Part shown: positions 1-11,990 of the stretch, in pieces
Layout: each line of letters opens with the position of its first letter
Position numbering within the stretch: position 1 is the stretch's first letter
Assembly: GCA_002179805.1 (NCBI GenBank)
Contig: NAVB01003591.1
Coordinates: forward strand, 1-11,990
Reading direction: 5' to 3'
DNA length: 11,990 nt
From: Acanthamoeba lenticulata
Taxonomy: Eukaryota > Discosea > Longamoebia > Acanthamoebidae
Notes under the pieces: model-generated
Told to the model about the DNA's origin: nothing
The model's database searches: none
What the model saw: the letters and a program-made list of their open reading frames with translations, nothing else
Translations under genes and position numbers: made by a program

Positions 1-3000
1 GAGGGCCTTGTCCCGATCATCGCGCAGCTTGGTCAGCTCACGGTCGCGCTCGTCGAGCTTGCGTTGCCAGTCCCGCCGCTCGCTCTCGACCTCAGCCCGC
101 GACTGCTCCGCGGCAGGTGCGGCGGCCTTGGCCTCGCGCAGGTTCCAGATCTCCTGGTTCTTGTCGGCCAGCAGGCGCTCGAGCTCCTTGGCCTTGGCCT
201 CGAGCTCACGCGCACGATCGTCACCCTCGCGCTTGACCCGCTGGCCCTCGGCCGTCGCCTCCTCCAACTTCCGCTGCAGCTCTTGCAGCTTCTTCTCCTG
301 CTCGGCTGTGGCGGCGGCCGACACGGCGGCATCAGCGGCCTTGACCGACGCCTGCGTGCTCACGCTGCTGTTGCTGCTGCTCGTGCTGGCGGGGGGCGTG
401 GCAGTGGCCTTGGGCGTCTCGGCCGACGGGCGACTGGCGAGCGAGGGCGCAGGCGCGGCGGCGGCACCGCCGGCAGCGGGCGGCGGATGGGTGTCGGACC
501 GCTTCGAGCCGAGGTTCTCGATGCGAGAACCCAGAGACCCGGCCTGGAAGATCTTGGCGCGATCGGCCACCTTGGAGTGGTGGTCGGTCGCCGCGGCGGG
601 TGCAGCGGCAGCGGCGCCACCGCCACCGCCACCGCGCTCGAACATGGCCCGGGCGTTCTCGAGTCGCCCTCGACGCGTATTTTCGCGCTCCTCTTGCTCC
701 TTCTTCTCCCTCTCCTCTTTTTCCTTCTTCTCCTTCTCCTCCTTCTCCTTCTGTTCCTTCTCTTTCTTTTGCTTTTCTTCCCTTTCCTTCTTCTCTTTCT
801 CCTCTTGCTCCTTCTTCTCTCTTTCCTCTCTTTCCTTCTTCTCGCGTTCTCTATCGTTGGTGGGGCTTGGCACAGGCGGCGGCACGGCGCGCGTGGGCGG
901 CGAGTAGGGCGGTGTCACCACACGCTCCGTCGGAGACGGCGAAGTGGCCGTTGTCGCCGGCGGAGTCGTTAGCGTCGGCGGAGCCGTGAGCGTCGGCGGT
1001 GTCGTGAGCGCCGGCGGAGTCGCGAGCGTTGGCGGAGGCGACGGCGTGGAGGTCGTCACTGCTGGTGGAGTTGTGAGCGTCGGCGGAGTCGTGAGCGTCG
1101 GCGGTGTCGTGAGCGTCGGTGGAGTCTTGAGCGTTGGCGGAGGCGACGGCGTGGAGGTCGTCACTGCTGGTGGAGTCGTGAGCGTCGGCGGAGTCGTGAG
1201 CGTTGGTGGGGTCGTGAGTGTCGGCGGAGCCGCGATTGTAGACGGAGTCTTAAGCGATGGCGGAGGCGCGAGCGGAGAGGGTGAAGGTGCCGCAGCGGCA
1301 GCCGGCGAAGGCGTGGCAGCAGGAGCCGAAGGCGCTGTGGCCGCGAGGGTGGTCGTGGCGACTGGAGTGCGCGGGGGAAAGCCCGGGCGGGAAAAGGCTG
1401 GCGGCGGCGGGAGGCCGCTGATGGCGGGCGTCACACCGCCGCTCGCTGTAGGGATCGGCGGCCTCGTCGGAATGGTGGCGGTCGACGCCGAGATCTTGGC
1501 CTCGTCGTTCTCACTGATCTCGGTCACGTAGTTCTTGGGAAAGAGGCCCGTCCGGCCGTCCTTGGAGGTGCCCTCCCACCACCGCTCATTCTTGCGGGTG
1601 ATCTGGATGATGTCGCCCACTGAGAACGTTAGGTCACCCTCCTTCTCGCCCTTCCACGAATAGAGGGCCTTGCACAGGCCATAAGACCCGCTCACGGCCG
1701 TGGTGGGCATCGTGCGGCTGTCCGTGAGGCCCGGAGGCTCAGGCTGCTGAGGCTGCGACTGCTTCTCGTTCTGCTCCTTGGCCTTGCGCTCGGCCTCCTC
1801 CTTCTCCTTCTTTTCCTTTTCCTCCTTCTCCTTGAGCTCCTTCTCTTCCTTGGCCTTCTTCTCCTTTTCCTCTTGCTCTTTCTTCTTCTTTTCCTCTTCA
1901 TCCTTTTCCTTGGCGTGATCGTCCTTCTTGGCACCGCCATCGGAATCACCAGACTTGTGGCCGAAGATCCTGCTGCCGCGCTTCATGATCTTGCTGCCTC
2001 TCTTGTCTTTGTCCTTTTCCTTGTCTTTCTCCTTGTCCTTGTCCGAGAACTTGATTTTGCCATCGTCGTCCAGCTCGAATTCGTCGTCATCGTCCTGGAC
2101 CAGGGCTAAGTTGAGAACGTGCCCAGCTGTTTACACATACACACCAGGGCCTTGGGGCGAAGACGCGGTACCTCGTCGGACAGATCCGACATGTCGCTCT
2201 CCATGTCGGACTCGATGGAAGTGTCGCCTTCGGTGTCACTCGCATCGGTCTCGGACGCAAGGTCGTAGTCGTCACCGCTCCTGTGTTGCCACATAGCCAC
2301 AGCAGTGTCCGTGTTATAAAACGAATAAATTACAAATCATAAGAACTCTTAACGGCTCCGTACTTGCCAAGGATGGCCTTGCCGTCAATCTTGACCCAAG
2401 AGGTCAGTGCTCGGCCCTATGTCACGCGTGTAGGACCATGAGCGGCGTGAAGTGACGCTACACTGCAGCTGCGGGTCAAGAGACAGGACGAGAAAAGTAC
2501 GTACGGTGAAAAAAGGTGGATTGGCGCTCTTGCCGGTGGTGGTCAGGCTGATGTTCTTGTCGGTTCCATCTGCAGCGTAGTCGCTGAGCTGCAGTTCCCA
2601 CTCGCACACCTTTTGGCCCACTTTCTTCTCCGCCTGTGGTGCTCCGCGTGTGAGCGCCATAACGACGCGGAACGCTTGTGCAAGGGGCTATGAAGAGCAC
2701 GCACCTGGGAGTAGAGGGTCAAGTTCAGCTTCTTGTCAGTGAACTTGCCCTTGTTTTGCACAAAGGTGGCATGGATAGGAATGGCTGGCTGGTCATCGCC
2801 CCACACGCATCGGCCATTCGCCACTTGCACCCTGCACGTCGAGTGCAGCGTACGTGGTTGTCGGTCAGTGATAAGGAAACACAGCGGCACGGCGGTCACC
2901 AAATTCATCCCGTCGCCGGCGAGCGTTCAACGCACCGCTTGGTCTCGCCGCGGTTGCTCTTCTTCGCGCCGCGCTTCCATGAGAGGAAGAGGACGCTGTT

Positions 3001-3213
3001 GTTGAGTTCTGGCGGTAAATTGGAGACAACATGAGGGTGAATTTCAATTCTGGCCTTAATCGTGCGCTTCTTCGAGGAGCTAGTCTTCTTAAGAGTGAGT
3101 GACTTCCTCTTGTCCTTCTTCTCCTTCTTTTCCTTCTCCTTTTTGTCCTTCTTCTCTTTGTCTTTATCCTTGTCCTTTTCGTCCTTGTCTTTCTTCCGTC
3201 CGAGCCGCATCAT
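1..3213 (-). CDS. NT-type C2 and SH3 domain multidomain scaffold protein, 3' end outside window
   Basis: Six exons are inferred on the minus strand: 3213-2936, 2831-2705, 2633-2505, a small one ending at 2364 (starting 2389 or 2416), 2280-2172, and 2094 to beyond base 1. All junctions are GT-AG and in phase. The product is at least 921 aa. From the N-terminus: a Lys/Asp/Glu run (residues 5-37); an NT-type C2 domain (about 48-186, with IKARIEIHPHVVSNLPPEL, FLSWKRG and CVWGD); an acidic Ser/Asp stretch; a K/E helix; an SH3 domain (about 365-415, with ALYSW, ERWWEG, FPKNYV); a Pro/Thr repeat (about 500-620); a second K/E helix (637-697); a Gly/Ala/Pro-rich linker; and a coiled coil from about 819 to the edge. 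NT-C2 domains are known in membrane and cytoskeleton adaptors and SH3 binds Pro-rich ligands, so a scaffold role is inferred. It could instead be two genes (NT-C2 stopping at 2330; SH3 gene starting at 2294), but only 35 bp would separate them. Confidence 0.82.
688..843. repeat. Long polypyrimidine/polypurine tract inside the SH3 gene
   Basis: The plus strand is almost pure C/T for about 150 bases with isolated G interruptions. On the minus strand it is GAG/GAA/AAG-type codons for the second K/E-rich helix of the SH3 protein. Similar but shorter tracts lie at 1796-1911 (first K/E helix) and 3104-3200 (Lys-rich N-terminus). The coding content explains the tract. Triplex or H-DNA potential is possible but not shown. 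Confidence 0.8.
957..1255 (-). repeat. Pro/Thr-coding tandem repeat, 18-bp unit nested in a 105-bp unit
   Basis: Read on the minus strand, this part of the SH3 gene codes for repeats of TPPTLT (18 bp). A larger 105-bp unit (35 codons) is also visible: a block beginning gagcgttggcggaggcgac on the plus strand starts at 1024 and again at 1129, with nearly identical sequence following. Both unit lengths are multiples of three, so copy-number change would keep the frame. The repeats are PxxP-like and lie about 90 residues after the SH3 domain, so they might bind SH3 domains, including its own. That is inference. Confidence 0.85.
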
Positions 3214-3540
3214 GGGTTAGTTAATGAGAATCTCGTCCGGGAGTGTTGGGCCAAAGAAGAGTAAATTAGAAGCGGCCCGGCAGCTGAATTCAGAGCTACC
3301 AACGTCCACGGGCTGGCGCTCCAGCAACAAGGAAGCTACTGCTTTGAGAAAAAGAGAAAGGAGGCGATCCGCCCTTGACACTCCAGAAATGCAAGGCTTC
3401 ATAACGCTGGAATGCTCTGAATTCCACAAACGAGTCCTTGTTCGGTTGGTTTTTTGTTTGCCTGCTGGCTTCAACTGGCCGATGCTCGAACTCACCCTCC
3501 CCGCCGTACGGGGTAGCGTGCCTGATTGTTCCTCCTTCGC
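3214..3540. other. Intergenic spacer between NC2alpha and the C2/SH3 gene
   Basis: These 327 bp lie between two genes transcribed leftwards. They should hold the NC2alpha 3' UTR and the promoter and 5' UTR of the C2/SH3 gene. The open frames here show no recognisable domain, no splice logic and mixed composition. I see no clear TATA box or poly(A) signal and no RNA gene. On the minus strand TTAACTAACCC directly precedes the C2/SH3 start codon. Confidence 0.6.
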
Positions 3541-4258
3541 CTACTCTTCTCCCTCTTCTTCCTCCTCCTCATCTTCCTCATCTTCGTCCTCCTCACCGCC
3601 CGCTTCTGCTTCTGCTTCTGGCTCGGGATTCTTCTTCTTCCGGCCTCGCTTGGCCGGTGGCGCACCCTCGGCTCGGGGCTTGCGTGTTTTTCTGGGCTTG
3701 TCTGGTTCAATGTCTGTGGGCACCGTTTATAGCCGTTAAACACACTGCCGATACGCGCGTGCCACCAGAGAAGAGGGCGAACCAGGTATCGCCTTGACGA
3801 ACTCAGTGAGGAAGTCGAACTGTGGGTTGGCCAGCACACATTGCTTGCTGGTGACAGACGAGCACAGGTCGGTGAAGTGAGTCACCACCAAAAAAAAAAG
3901 GCGTTCAAGATCTAGATGAAGTGTACATGTGGGTGGTGCTGATGGACTTGCTGCCCTTCTCTTGTGTTATCGCCGCAGACCGCATCAATAAATCGTGCAA
4001 GAAGAGCTCCAGGGCTTTGGCTGCACCAACCATCAGTCAAATTGGGGCACGAAAAGCGAAGGGTGGCTAGAGGTACAAATGAGGATCGGTGAATGTTTGG
4101 CGACCTTGCCAACGTCCTCATCGGACTGCATTATCTTTTTAATTCGGGCCTAAAAAAACTAAGTTAGCTTCTGCCACCTGTGCATCTCTTTTTGACCTAG
4201 CGATATGTACCATTGGAATGGCGGTCTTGATTTTAAGCTTCGAACGTGGTCCGCTCAT
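3541..4258 (-). CDS. DRAP1: NC2 complex alpha subunit (DRAP1-like), histone-fold transcription corepressor
   Basis: Five exons on the minus strand: 4258-4211, 4149-4077, 4020-3927, 3847-3783 and 3713-3541, all GT-AG and in phase, giving 150 aa. NC2alpha pairs with NC2beta (Dr1) through histone folds, and the dimer binds TBP on promoter DNA to repress or tune RNA polymerase II transcription in the nucleus. The histone fold covers residues about 14-95, with ARIKKIMQSDEDVGKVAK, SKALELFLHDLL, KSISTTHIKQCV and NPQFDFLTEFVKAIPD, closely matching the animal family. After it come a basic patch (KRGRKKK) and an acidic Glu/Asp tail to the stop. It is shorter than human DRAP1 (about 205 aa), the difference being in the C-terminal tail. 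The start follows the histone-fold pattern (short basic leader, then ARIKKIM). CHRAC/NF-YC-type subunits are the main alternative, but the FDFL...VP(D) end favours NC2alpha. Confidence 0.92.
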
Positions 4259-4386
4259 CTTGTGTAGCGCGCTTGATTATCTTTGCTCTTTATTTTTATG
4301 GCTTACCTTTTCCTTCTGTTTTTCCGCTCTCCCCGACAAAGCATTTCCCTCATTTCTCTTCCTGCTACCCATTGTCGATTTGTTGG
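4259..4386. promoter_or_regulatory. Probable bidirectional promoter between NC2alpha and the FAN-type gene
   Basis: Only 128 bp separate the divergent start codons of NC2alpha (minus, 4258) and the BEACH protein (plus, 4387). Both promoters and 5' UTRs must share this stretch unless the FAN gene has an unseen upstream exon. It is AT-richer and pyrimidine-rich compared with the exons. An A/T run (tatttttat) sits at 4291-4299 and could act as a TATA-like element. The start sites themselves cannot be seen. Confidence 0.5.
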
Positions 4387-9166
<4,780 letters not shown>

Positions 9167-9270
9167 AAGAGATCTTTTCTTTTTCTTTTACATTCGTTTC
9201 TTACAGGCAAAAAAAGTGCAAGAATGAAAGTGAAAAAGAATTTTCTTAAACCACTCCATTGCATGCGAAT
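9167..9270. other. Short spacer between the FAN-type gene and LAMTOR2
   Basis: These 104 bp contain the 3' UTR of the BEACH gene and the promoter and 5' UTR of LAMTOR2, both read rightwards. A T-rich run follows the stop, then an A-rich run around 9209-9240. There is no AATAAA. Spacing this short is in line with the compact layout of the window. Confidence 0.5.
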
Positions 9271-9882
9271 ATGTTGAGGGCGAAGGTACTCCCGCAGATT
9301 CTGGCCCAAGCGAACACGAACGGTGTGCAAGGCACCATGTACGTTGGCACCATGCTCTCCTTCCCTGCATTCACAAGAAAAATGAGAAATTAATTTCAAC
9401 TACTTTAGTCTTTTGAATGAGGAGGGCTCTCTTTTGGCTTCTACAGGCTCGGGTGATCACGTAGTTGTGGCTGCTATTGCCTCTAATGTCTGGGCTCAGT
9501 ATCAGAAGCTCGGAAATCAGGAACTCGAGTTTATGCTCTTCGACTGTGAGGTAAGTCTGTCGTGTGATCCGTACTGTTGCCGGATCGTTTACCCTCTTGC
9601 TCCCGCACACCAGCAAGGACGAGTGGTGATGACCAAGGTGAGCACCCACCTTCTGTGCCTCTACAGCGACAAGTCGGCCGAGTTTGGCATGCTTAAGCGG
9701 AAGGTATTCTTCCTCCTCTTTCCCCTCTCTTCCCTTTCCTCCTTTATGTGGTCGTGCGATTGCCATGTGTTGCCGCCGCTACGCCTTTGTTCATTTCGTC
9801 TTCATGGCCGCTACTGTTGTGCGACGAGCAGGCTCAAGTGCTGCGAGAGTATCTCCAGGAGCCGCTCCAGCAGGTCTTCTAG
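9271..9882 (+). CDS. LAMTOR2: Ragulator subunit LAMTOR2 (Roadblock/LC7 domain)
   Basis: Four exons: 9271-9338, 9409-9550, 9614-9703 and 9832-9882, GT-AG and in phase, giving 116 aa against 125 in human. LAMTOR2 (p14) dimerises with LAMTOR3 and is part of the pentameric Ragulator that anchors Rag GTPases to late endosomes and lysosomes, where TORC1 is activated by amino acids. The whole chain is one Roadblock/LC7 fold. Visible matches include MLRAKVLPQILAQANTNGVQ, LLNEEGSLLASTG, AAIASNVWAQYQ, GRVVMTKV, LLCLYSDKSAEFGMLK and the ending REYLQEPLQQVF. The start at MLRAK matches the MLRPK start of the animal protein, and no N-terminal extension is needed. The gene follows the FAN-type gene on the same strand with its own short upstream spacer. 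The match is strong over the full length, so the call is firm. Confidence 0.94.
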
Positions 9883-9912
9883 TTGCCCAGGGGTCTCGTG
9901 TGCTACAGCAAC

Positions 9913-9918
9913 AATAAA
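9913..9918 (+). terminator. Candidate poly(A) signal AATAAA for LAMTOR2
   Basis: An AATAAA hexamer starts 30 bases after the LAMTOR2 stop codon, with T-rich sequence after it (gttttgtttc). Position and strand fit a cleavage and polyadenylation signal. Other genes in this window show no such hexamer at the same place, so chance cannot be excluded. Confidence 0.45.
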
Positions 9919-10094
9919 GCGAACAGTTTTGTTTCAGCTGCGTGCTCTCTTCGGGTAGTGCTCCTCCTTGTTCTTCCCGTACCGCACGAGAGGAAAAAGA
10001 AGAGGCCAAAAGAAAAGACCTTTCTTGTCCCGCGAAAACCGTAAACGGCGCCCCTTCGGCAAGAAGATCTGAAGCGCACCACAACTGCCTGAAG

Positions 10095-11302
10095 ATGGGT
10101 GGCTTGTTCTGTACGCCCTTGCACACAAATCTTGCTTTTGCAAAGCAGGGCTTCCGTTCGTCTCTTCGCTCACTTGGTGTGGTGTTAGCGTCGTGCTGTG
10201 ACGGGGAGGGCTACTGGTACGCGGAAGAGCGCCAGCCGCTACGTAGCTCATCTTTGAATGAACCACTTTTGTCACTCTTCGAGGTGAGGCAGGCGGCTTC
10301 CTTGAAAAATGGTTCTGCACCAGAGGCACACGCCTTCGCCACCGCCCTCATCAACCTGGCACAAGATGAACCTGGCTTCCTTGAGAACTCCCTCTACGAA
10401 CGGGACCGTCTCTTTGCTGACGCGCTTCGTTACCTGGACTTTGCAGTTCAGGTGCGCCACCCTCTTTCTTTCTGCAACTCCTGCGAATGAGGGGTCTGAC
10501 TAGACCATCGCCAGGCGGAAGCGGCGTTTGGAGGTAGTCACTGGCGGCAAACGCTCTATCTGGACAAGGCCGAGCTGCTTTGGTGCACCCGTACGTTACA
10601 CGCACGCAAGAGTTTGTTCTCCTTTACTCGACCACCCCTTGAGGCTAATGCATGGCTCCCGCCGGGTCTGAAGACAAACGCGAGGAGGCCCTAGTCGAGT
10701 GGCGTGCCTCTCTCAAGGAGAACATTGACGAACAGGTGCTCAAGGCCTACTTCCCCAGGCTCAAACTGTTGGGTCGAGACAACGAAATCGACAAGATCTG
10801 CAAGGAGATGTACCCAAGGTATGATCCCCGGATGACCAAGCCTGTCTCGCGCTACGCTACCTCCTAACCACATCGACAGGGCAAAGAACCACAGGCAAAA
10901 GGAGTTGCTGCTCCAGGCTTTCTACCACTTCACACCGCTCTCACACAAAGCGGCATACGAGTGGGCCGATCCTCAGGTAGGATCATGCTTTGCCGACCGC
11001 AGCGCGGTACATGGCTGGACAGCAAAAAGGCTCATCAATGACCACCGCAGGACGTGGATAAGCTGGTGGCGCTGGAGGAGAGCATGGGCCGAGGACGTGA
11101 CACCTTGCGCTCGAAAAAGGCACCCGAGAGCAGCCAGGGCGTCGAGGCGCCCGTCCTCTTGATCGAGGCGGAGCCGCCACTGCTCGTGCAGCCGCCTCCC
11201 CCGGGGAGTCAACGACAGGAGCATGTGGAGAGCAAGCGCGATTCGAGGCTGTCCGCCCCACCGCCTCTTGTCCTCCCGCCCGCTATGTCGCCTAGCGGCT
11301 GA
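10095..11302 (+). CDS. Uncharacterised protein with TPR-like helices and Pro-rich tail
   Basis: I do not recognise this gene. Five exons fit: 10095-10451, 10515-10590, 10674-10818, 10880-10976 and 11051-11302, GT-AG and in phase, giving 308 aa. The middle (about residues 77-225) is rich in amphipathic helices with TPR-like spacing (FADALRYLDFAVQAEAAFG, LYLDKAELLW, KREEALVEWRASLKENIDE), followed by KNHRQKELLLQAFYHFTPL. The tail from about 226 is Pro/Ser/Glu-rich and looks disordered (LLVQPPPPGS). The chosen start gives MGGLFC, which would suit N-myristoylation plus palmitoylation. However, codons before about 10320 are less GC-rich at third positions than those after, so the first 75 residues may be intronic, untranslated or wrongly started. 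The frame also stays open without an ATG from 9942. It ends 52 bp from the convergent RapZ-type gene. A tetratricopeptide adaptor is the best guess. Confidence 0.6.
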
Positions 11303-11354
11303 GGTTTGCCTTTCTTTCAACACCAAGTGTCTCTTTTTTTGTTTGTTTGTGAGT

Positions 11355-11990
11355 TCACCAGCTACCGGCATCATCGTCGTCGCTGTCGCCGCCCCCGCCT
11401 CGCCGCTTCCGCTGTCGGGCCTCGGCGCGCTGCCGGCCCGCTCCTCCTCGCTGAGCGTCCTTGCCAGTCTTGTGGATGTCCCGGTGGCGTGCCGTGACTT
11501 CGACCTCGACGGTACGCTCGTCGATGACGACCGACCGCAAACACTGCTCGCGCAGGAGCCGCTCCACCACGGCCACCGAGCGATGCTTGCCCTTGGCGCA
11601 ACCCAGCCCGATGGTGATGGTCGGCACGTCTGTAAGGCTTTTATCGTCGTCTTCATCTTCTTTTGCGTCTTCATCTTCGTCGTCGCTGTCCTCGTCCCCA
11701 TCGTCCTCGTCCCCATCGTCCTCGTCCACGCCACTGTCCTCTTCGCTGTCGTCCTCACTTCCATCGTCGCTCGTGTCATCACCTTCGTCCCCCTCACGAG
11801 CTCCTTCGGGCCGTTCGAGAAGCGCACGCACTTGCTGGGCGAGAAGCGCGAGCACCTCGTCGCGGACCCTGAGGTATCGATCCTCCGCCTTTGGAGCTGC
11901 CCACACGGCCGCCTGCAGCTCCTTATCCAGCCCTGTCAGGCCGCGGCGCCGCATTGCAGCGGGTGGATTGGCAAAGCTGCGCAGGTTCAG
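11355..11990 (-). CDS. RapZ C-terminal domain-containing protein, 5' end outside window
   Basis: An uninterrupted minus-strand frame enters from the right edge and stops at 11355-11357, giving 211 codons. The visible protein starts within NLRSFANPP...LTGLDKEL, matching the start of the bacterial RapZ C-terminal domain (pattern DVRFLPNP...LRPLTGLD). It then has a helix (RYLRVRDEVLALLAQQVRALL), an acidic insertion of about 55 residues, ITIGLGCAKGKHRSVAVVE (RapZ pattern IGCTGGxHRSV) and VTARHRDIHK. The tail is Arg/Gly-rich, then DSDDDDAGSW. In bacteria this domain binds small RNAs and helps direct RNase E to control GlmS; related domains occur in eukaryotes with little known function. Whether a RapZ-type N-terminal P-loop kinase domain exists upstream cannot be seen. 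The ATG at 11954 falls inside the conserved block, so it is not the likely start. The domain call is firm and the function is open. Confidence 0.88.
   Translation of the reverse strand: MNLRSFANPPAAMRRRGLTGLDKELQAAVWAAPKAEDRYLRVRDEVLALLAQQVRALLERPEGAREGDEGDDTSDDGSEDDSEEDSGVDEDDGDEDDGDEDSDDEDEDAKEDEDDDKSLTDVPTITIGLGCAKGKHRSVAVVERLLREQCLRSVVIDERTVEVEVTARHRDIHKTGKDAQRGGAGRQRAEARQRKRRGGGGDSDDDDAGSW
11633..11800 (-). repeat. Acidic Asp/Glu-coding low-complexity insertion in the RapZ-type gene
   Basis: On the minus strand this stretch codes almost only Asp, Glu, Ser and Gly. On the plus strand it shows a 15-bp tandem unit (gtcctcgtccccatc) repeated around 11687-11730 among cgt/cat/ctt-type triplets. 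It separates the two conserved halves of the RapZ C-terminal domain, where bacterial proteins have only a short linker. Repeat expansion in a surface loop is the likely origin. Confidence 0.8.

Noticed and set aside
8..972. Plus-strand frames rich in Ser or Leu (about 300 codons)
   Set aside because: They are antisense to the K/E-rich and Ala/Pro-rich exon of the SH3 gene; the Leu/Ser/Phe runs are reverse complements of Lys/Glu codons.
944..1531. Plus-strand Gly/Val repeat protein (GGVVSVGGVVS type)
   Set aside because: It is the reverse complement of the TPPTLT repeat. The minus frame continues directly from a clear SH3 domain.
2323..2328. AATAAA on the plus strand
   Set aside because: Genes here are on the minus strand, and the site lies in the inferred intron 2281-2363.
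3986..3991. AATAAA on the plus strand
   Set aside because: It lies within an NC2alpha coding exon read on the opposite strand.
10284..10325. Possible 42-nt in-frame intron in the first exon of the TPR-like gene
   Set aside because: It is shorter than every well-supported intron here (56 nt or more), and the frame is open through it.

Overview
The window is eukaryotic nuclear DNA. It has GC-rich exons, dense GT-AG introns of about 55-115 nt, gaps of only 50-330 bp between genes, and animal-like genes (NC2alpha, FAN/NSMAF, LAMTOR2). I infer a free-living amoebozoan, most likely Acanthamoeba. That rests on gene style, not on a marker. Intron-exon structures were worked out by hand from splice dinucleotides, reading phase and match to known families.

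Layout, left to right. (1) Minus strand, 3213 to beyond base 1: a large multidomain protein with a Lys-rich N-terminus, an NT-type C2 domain, an acidic stretch, a K/E-rich helix, an SH3 domain, a Pro/Thr repeat, a second K/E-rich helix and a coiled coil. It is cut by the left edge. (2) Minus, 4258-3541: NC2alpha/DRAP1, a histone-fold transcription corepressor, complete in five exons. (3) Plus, 4387-9166: a FAN/NSMAF-type BEACH-WD40 protein, complete in 21 exons, 1052 aa. It diverges from NC2alpha across a 128-bp shared promoter region. (4) Plus, 9271-9882: LAMTOR2, a Roadblock subunit of the Ragulator complex, complete in four exons. (5) Plus, about 10095-11302: an unrecognised protein with TPR-like helices and a Pro-rich tail. 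(6) Minus, beyond 11990 to 11355: a protein with a RapZ C-terminal-type domain split by an acidic insertion, cut by the right edge.

These are ordinary, separately promoted eukaryotic genes. There is no operon, mobile element, CRISPR array, tRNA or rRNA. A loose theme is signalling and membrane traffic: FAN (membrane-associated BEACH), LAMTOR2 (lysosomal TORC1 scaffold) and the C2/SH3 scaffold. The most unusual items are the RapZ-type gene and the inferred NT-C2-plus-SH3 fusion. I found no clear new multi-gene system.
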